64,000 nt of DNA. Origin: Coprinus comatus. Taxonomy: Eukaryota; Basidiomycota; Agaricomycetes; Agaricales; Agaricaceae. The translations under genes and the position numbers were made by a program. Positions 59,771-64,000 of the stretch are shown in pieces. The stretch is taken from contig JAWPGT010000002.1 of the NCBI GenBank assembly GCA_034638255.1, positions 558,001 to 622,000 on the forward strand, written 5' to 3'. The notes below the pieces were generated by a model. The model did not search any database. It was not told the origin of the DNA and was given only the letters and a program-made list of their open reading frames with translations. Every line of letters begins with the position of its first letter. Within the stretch, counting starts at the first letter, position 1.

Positions 59771-61309
59771 ATGAAGTCCATGGCTTTCATACGCAACACT
59801 TGGAAGAAGAAAGACAAGGACAACGCCAAGAAAGCTGAAAGCAAATCTCCTCCCCAAATAACACTGGCATACACGAGTGTCCCAACCACTCCTACAACTT
59901 TTGATTTCCTCGCCACTCCACCCTATTCTGGTTTATCAGATCGTCCAAGGCGGCCCCGTACCCAGTCACAGGAGCCTTTTTTAAACCAACAGGAGCTGGC
60001 GCCAAGGCGGAGTCCTTTGAGCTCTAGTACACCGACACTTGTAAACGAGCGGAGTACATCTTCCCCCACTACGGCATTCGAGCGTCCTTCGAAAGATTTA
60101 AACCATGTCAAGCCCTCTCCGTGGAAGAAAACTTTTCATGGACCCCCGCAGAATGCGTTTCATGGCCCACCTGACCTAAAGTTGTACTCGCCAGTACTGG
60201 GAAAATCCCCCAAGACAGCGGGAGGTATTCCACCCACCCGTCCTCCTCGCCCTCCTCCACTCAACTTGTATCCAACCACTACAAAACGACCACTGAACAC
60301 GGGAGTTCTCCCACGTAGTGCGACCCACGTTACATTCGCACTTCCTCCGAACCCCCGTGGAGCGATTTCGAGCTGTGGAGATGGGAAAGTAAACTCAGAA
60401 TCCTATAGTGATTCCCCCTCTTCATCGGCAACTATGGATGGAACGGAGAGCATATCATCAGAAGATACAACTCGTTGCGTTTGTTCAGCTACCTCTACTG
60501 ATGGTAATCAAGTCCTTCCGGCTCACAGTGCCTTGGTCGATGGGCATACATCGAATCAATCACTTCTTGAAAGGGATGATCCTCTCCCGCTGACTTCTTC
60601 ACCACCTCGACTCGCACATGTGGTGATGGGCGCATCGAACCCCCCTACATTCCGGACTATCTATGGCAGCCTTAATACATCTTCAACTCCTCATTTACCA
60701 TGTCAAGAGAAAGAACTACCGCCTGTTCCTCCTCTCAGAAACGCGAGTGACAAATATACACGCGATTCCGATTTCCCACTTTCTCTGTTCCCCGACCCTC
60801 CTCCGCTCTTTATCAGGAGAAAGATTCCTCGGCGCCTTCAGTTACAGCCTAAGTCAGCTATCGCGCCTGCACCGCAATCATTAGCATCAACTTCTACGCC
60901 GCTCGTTTCTCCGACGACGACGACACGTCCTCATACATCACCTACTCGTTCTAAATCATATTCTTCGCTACCAAAGTCTTCCAACCCCAGAACAATCCCC
61001 CCGCCATTATTCAAGCCTCCAACTACGCCTTTACCAACGCCACCAAATACACCTTCAACAACAAATAGTGAATCACAAATTCAACCTTCGGCGATGCTCC
61101 TACGGACCGTCAAGTCAACCAATCAACTTCAGTCCGATTTTCTCGTTCCACCGGTATTGCCAACTCATCGTGTTACGACATCAGAACCATCAAATCTTGC
61201 CGATGATATGAGTAAGACGAGAATACAATCCAGTTCTGAAGGACGCCATAAAAGTATGCATTCTCCCGTAGTAAGTGGAACCCAGAAGCTTAACTCGAGG
61301 CACTATTAG
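59771..61309 (+). CDS. S/P/T-rich orphan protein of 512 residues, intronless
   Basis: I do not recognise it. A single uninterrupted frame begins with ATG 59771 after a pyrimidine-rich leader and encodes a protein that is largely disordered. A basic start (FIRNTWKKKDKDNAKKAESK) is followed by repeated proline motifs that could bind SH3 or profilin-type partners: PPTRPPRPPPLN, PPVPPLRN, FPDPPPLFIRRKIP and PPLFKPPTTPLPTPPNTP. Length, codon continuity and lack of internal stops over 1.5 kb in low-complexity sequence support a real gene. No domain and no signal peptide were seen. A cytoskeletal or scaffold role is only a guess from the polyproline content. Confidence 0.65.
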   Translation: MKSMAFIRNTWKKKDKDNAKKAESKSPPQITLAYTSVPTTPTTFDFLATPPYSGLSDRPRRPRTQSQEPFLNQQELAPRRSPLSSSTPTLVNERSTSSPTTAFERPSKDLNHVKPSPWKKTFHGPPQNAFHGPPDLKLYSPVLGKSPKTAGGIPPTRPPRPPPLNLYPTTTKRPLNTGVLPRSATHVTFALPPNPRGAISSCGDGKVNSESYSDSPSSSATMDGTESISSEDTTRCVCSATSTDGNQVLPAHSALVDGHTSNQSLLERDDPLPLTSSPPRLAHVVMGASNPPTFRTIYGSLNTSSTPHLPCQEKELPPVPPLRNASDKYTRDSDFPLSLFPDPPPLFIRRKIPRRLQLQPKSAIAPAPQSLASTSTPLVSPTTTTRPHTSPTRSKSYSSLPKSSNPRTIPPPLFKPPTTPLPTPPNTPSTTNSESQIQPSAMLLRTVKSTNQLQSDFLVPPVLPTHRVTTSEPSNLADDMSKTRIQSSSEGRHKSMHSPVVSGTQKLNSRHY

Positions 61310-61686
61310 TTGACGACGAACAATTTACCATGTAGAAAAGTAGATTGATTATTACTCAAACGCATTGGGGCTATGCATTCTGAACTTCATGATTTGATGA
61401 ATGCAGAAGCCCAGCAGGTTGGGATTTTGGTGCCCGATTTATGTAATATATGGATGGAGTTGCTTGCAGGTAATAGAAGTATGATAACGAAGACATCTTC
61501 ACAAGACCCTTGGTGTATACTAGTAGTTATTTTCTGGGGCTATCCAGCTGGTGATACAGTACACGATACACTCTCTACTGGATATGTAATTAGTGAAGAG
61601 AAAGAAGAATATATTGATTAGCATAGAGTGGAAAAATATTTGAGTGGAAAGAATAGAGCAATATAGTAAGTGTTGAACAGAATGAA

Positions 61687-62074
61687 TCATCGGTTTTTCT
61701 TTGATTCCGCCCCAGCATTCGAGCTATTGTCCTTGCGGTCTTCTAACAATGATGTCACAATGTAAGCAATTAGGACAATATTGGCTGCTACTACTGCGGT
61801 GATCGCAGCGAAAGTGGAATTGCCTGGCGTATTTGGAAGATGAGTTCATTGTAATGCGGAAATCATGATCGGGAACTTACCGTTGAAGACGTATTTCAGA
61901 GAGGCATAATAGGAAGTGAGAGGAATAACTCCGAGAGACACGCTAAATAACAATAGTTTGGCTAGGACACCTCTGTAACTCTCGACATTAGCTTTGGCAA
62001 TACAACAAAAGGGTAGCACCGTACTTGGAGGCCGCATTGGCTGAGATCTTGCTTGCGGCTACTTGTTCGCTCAT
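61687..62074 (-). CDS. VMA21: V-ATPase assembly factor VMA21
   Basis: This is an ER membrane chaperone for assembly of the V-ATPase Vo sector. Exons 62074-62025, 61972-61881 and 61823-61687 give 92 residues. It has a short polar start, then the first transmembrane helix GVLAKLLLFSVSLGVIPLTSYY, here given in two overlapping parts (GVLAKLLLFSVSLGV and VIPLTSYY). The conserved lumenal loop YVFNGNSTFAA, a second helix (ITAVVAANIVLIAYIVTSLL) and a basic tail ending in ESKKNR follow. The tail resembles the C-terminal dilysine retrieval signal of Vma21 (KKED in yeast), although the lysines are followed by NR here. It is divergent from ALG8 with 162 bp between the two start codons. Confidence 0.93.
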
Positions 62075-62236
62075 TTTGGGAGATAATTGTTAACCAAGCT
62101 CAAGGTTGCACAGTAATACGCGGCGGCACGTGATATGACATAGTTCCTCGACGTGTCTCTCGTCGTGGGCGTGTACGATATCCGAGTATTCATTAAAAGC
62201 TCAATCTCAAGGATTGCTTCGACAGTCACTTGTGCT

Positions 62237-64000
62237 ATGGCGCAACCATCGGAGAGCAACCTCCGGAAACGCACGACGGAAGCGCAGGCCGAGAAACTTG
62301 AAGAATCCAGCATACTAGAGGAGGAAGAACCATCTCCTAAATCATCGTTGTTCACATGGAGTATAGACGGAACGGAATGGGATATTCTCTTGGCTTCAAC
62401 TGTGCTCAAACTCTTCTTGTTCCCTGCATAGTGAGTCCGCGGAAGTTTACAGGACTTTCCATTTTCTAACCTCAAAATATCAGTCGTTCGACAGATTTCG
62501 AAGTTCATAGGAACTGGCTGGCAATCACACATAGTCTCCCACTCTCTAAATGGTACTACGATGTAAGTGATCGTGCTATAATATACTTTTGGTGCATTTC
62601 ATTATGGTGTTTGTGCTTTTTTCTTTGACAGACTACATCCGAGTGGAGTACGGTTCCATTCCCATTTTGTCATTTCGGCACCGGAATTAATGGCACTTTT
62701 CAGCATTGGATTATCCGCCTTTCTTTGCATACTTTGAGAAGCTTCTCTCTATACCGGCATATTTTATTGACCGCAAAATTGTGGACCTTAATAACCTCAA
62801 TTATGACAGTTGGTCGGTTATAGCATACCAGCGGACAACAGTTATTGTGACAGAGCTGGTCTTGGGCATTGTACTCATAAAGTAAGACGTTTCTTTATTA
62901 TCCCGGTTGACTTACTCATACTCCATAGATTCATCCGAAGCGCCATTGATGCCCCTACCCAACGTATTGTTTCGGCCTCAATTTTTCTACACCCCGGATT
63001 CCTCATCATAGACCACATTCATTTTCAGTATAATGGATTCCTATTTGGGATTTTACTTTGGTCAATCTATATGGCTCGGGAGGTAAGGCGGGTCTAACTT
63101 GAGAAGAAGCATATAAACTTACAATTATCTAGGGAAACAAACTTGCGAGTGGAATTCTTTTTGCCATCCTGTTAAATTTCAAGCATATATACATGTATCT
63201 TGCGGTACGCCTTTTTGACTTGGTGCCCTTGAAATTGCTCTCACCGTATCTTTAGCCAGCCTATTTTATATATTTATTACGGTCGTTTTGCATGACGCCG
63301 TCCGGTCGACCTGAAATCAAGAATTTCGTTTCCCTCGCAAACGCTGTTATTGGCGTATTTCTAGCCTCTTTTGGTCCTTTCATCCTATTGGGACAAATTC
63401 CCCAGGTCTTGTCAAGGCTCTTCCCGTTTACCCGAGGGCTCAACCATGCTTACTGGGCGCCCAACTTCTGGGCTTTAGTCACCGCTCTAGACAGGGTTTT
63501 GCTTCGTCGTAAGAATCTTTATTCTTCTTATTGTTGACCGTGGCTTAGTGGTAGTCTTGGTCCTTACCCAGTCGCCGAGAAGTCAAGCCTGGATATACCC
63601 ATCAACCAATCTGGTGTTGCATCTACCTCACGAGGTCTTGTCGGTGATACTGTATTTGCAGTCATTCCAAACATCAAACCTATTCATACATTTATCATTA
63701 CATTGGCCTTCCAATCTGTCAGCAAATTCTCCTCGTAATACCCAAATGTTAACATTGAGCTGGCTCACTTAGATTATTTTGATCAAACTTTGGCGAACTC
63801 CAACGTATAAATCATTCTTGACCGCACTAACGTTGTGCGGATATACGTCTTTCCTGTTTGGATGGCATGTACACGAGAAGGCTGTTCTTCTCTTCCTTGT
63901 ACCCTTGAGGTACGCATATAGTGCCTTGTATCACTCCCACCGGCTGATAAAGTTATCAACAGTTTACTGGCCGTAGAACGGCACGCGTATTTCCGAACCT
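62237..64000 (+). CDS. ALG8: Dolichyl-P-Glc alpha-1,3-glucosyltransferase ALG8 (3' end outside window)
   Basis: This multispanning ER enzyme adds the second glucose to the lipid-linked N-glycan precursor. The model starts at ATG 62237 with an acidic cytosolic segment and then [20 protein letters not shown]. The signature [19 protein letters not shown], then [20 protein letters not shown], contains the acidic residues of the family active site. Later blocks are [37 protein letters not shown] and [17 protein letters not shown], which are ALG6/ALG8 hallmarks. Introns are short and phased. The last donor (G|GTACGC near 63912) and an acceptor at about 63961 continue the frame as [12 protein letters not shown] to the window edge. 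The remaining C-terminal helices lie beyond 64000. Confidence 0.93.

Noticed and set aside
61373..61621. 82-codon plus-strand frame after the S/P-rich orphan
   Set aside because: No similarity to a known family, no splice link to the upstream gene; likely 3' UTR.

Overview
The window is a gene-dense stretch of a filamentous fungal genome, most probably a mushroom-forming basidiomycete (Agaricomycetes). The evidence is the density of short introns (mostly about 48-60 nt, GT-AG, sometimes GC-AG), very short exons, and Q/S/P-rich regulatory proteins, together with single-copy eukaryotic housekeeping genes whose protein signatures look basidiomycete (PEX14, GH17, RIM15, VPS17, ALG8). All gene models were built by hand from codon continuity, splice signals and family motifs. 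No prokaryotic operon, CRISPR array, rRNA, tRNA or clear transposon was found.

Layout. 1-6.7 kb: 3' end of COX15 (+), proteasome subunit PRE5/PSMA1 (-), a 1235-residue Q/P- and RGG-rich orphan (-), and the VPS4-associated protein VFA1 (-). 6.8-14 kb: glutathione-dependent formaldehyde dehydrogenase (+, with an internal lesion), a membrane-anchored acyl-CoA-binding protein resembling ATG37/ACBD5 (-), and an M28 glutamate-carboxypeptidase-like type II membrane peptidase (+). 15-22 kb: a coiled-coil/zinc-finger-like orphan (-), GTP cyclohydrolase II (+), and a membrane-anchored GH17 glucanase (+). 22-24.2 kb is gene-poor. 24-29.6 kb: a probably damaged M24 aminopeptidase (+), retromer VPS17 (-), and PEX14 (+). 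31-36 kb: short-form tRNase Z (+), THO complex THOC7 (-), and GARP subunit VPS52 (-). 36-42.5 kb: a Q/H-rich orphan (-), the proteasome deubiquitinase RPN11 (+), and mitoribosomal bS18m (-). 42.8-52.3 kb: the RIM15-type PAS/kinase/receiver protein (+) and a UIM-like orphan (+). 53-58.3 kb: an MFS sugar transporter (+), the mitochondrial inner membrane protease IMP2 (-), and ribonucleotide reductase small subunit RNR2 (+). 59.8-64 kb: an S/P-rich intronless orphan (+), VMA21 (-), and ALG8 (+, running off the end).

How the genes relate. This is ordinary eukaryotic gene order, not a pathway cluster. Endomembrane and organelle functions are frequent: VFA1 (ESCRT), VPS17 (retromer), VPS52 (GARP), VMA21 (V-ATPase assembly), ALG8 (N-glycosylation), PEX14 and the ATG37-like protein (peroxisome), and COX15, IMP2 and bS18m (mitochondrion). 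Two proteasome genes, PRE5 and RPN11, share an 8-bp palindrome upstream. Many neighbours are divergent pairs sharing 125-350 bp of promoter (VFA1/formaldehyde dehydrogenase, ATG37-like/M28, VPS17/PEX14, orphan/RPN11, bS18m/RIM15, IMP2/RNR2, VMA21/ALG8). RNR2 carries a triple MluI-box-like element, as expected for a cell-cycle-regulated gene.

I did not find a clearly new multi-gene system. The observations most worth following up are the exon-intron oddities (a start-codon-only exon, 4-, 14- and 17-nt exons, GC-AG introns), three genes whose reading frames do not join cleanly, and four large orphan proteins plus a UIM-like one.
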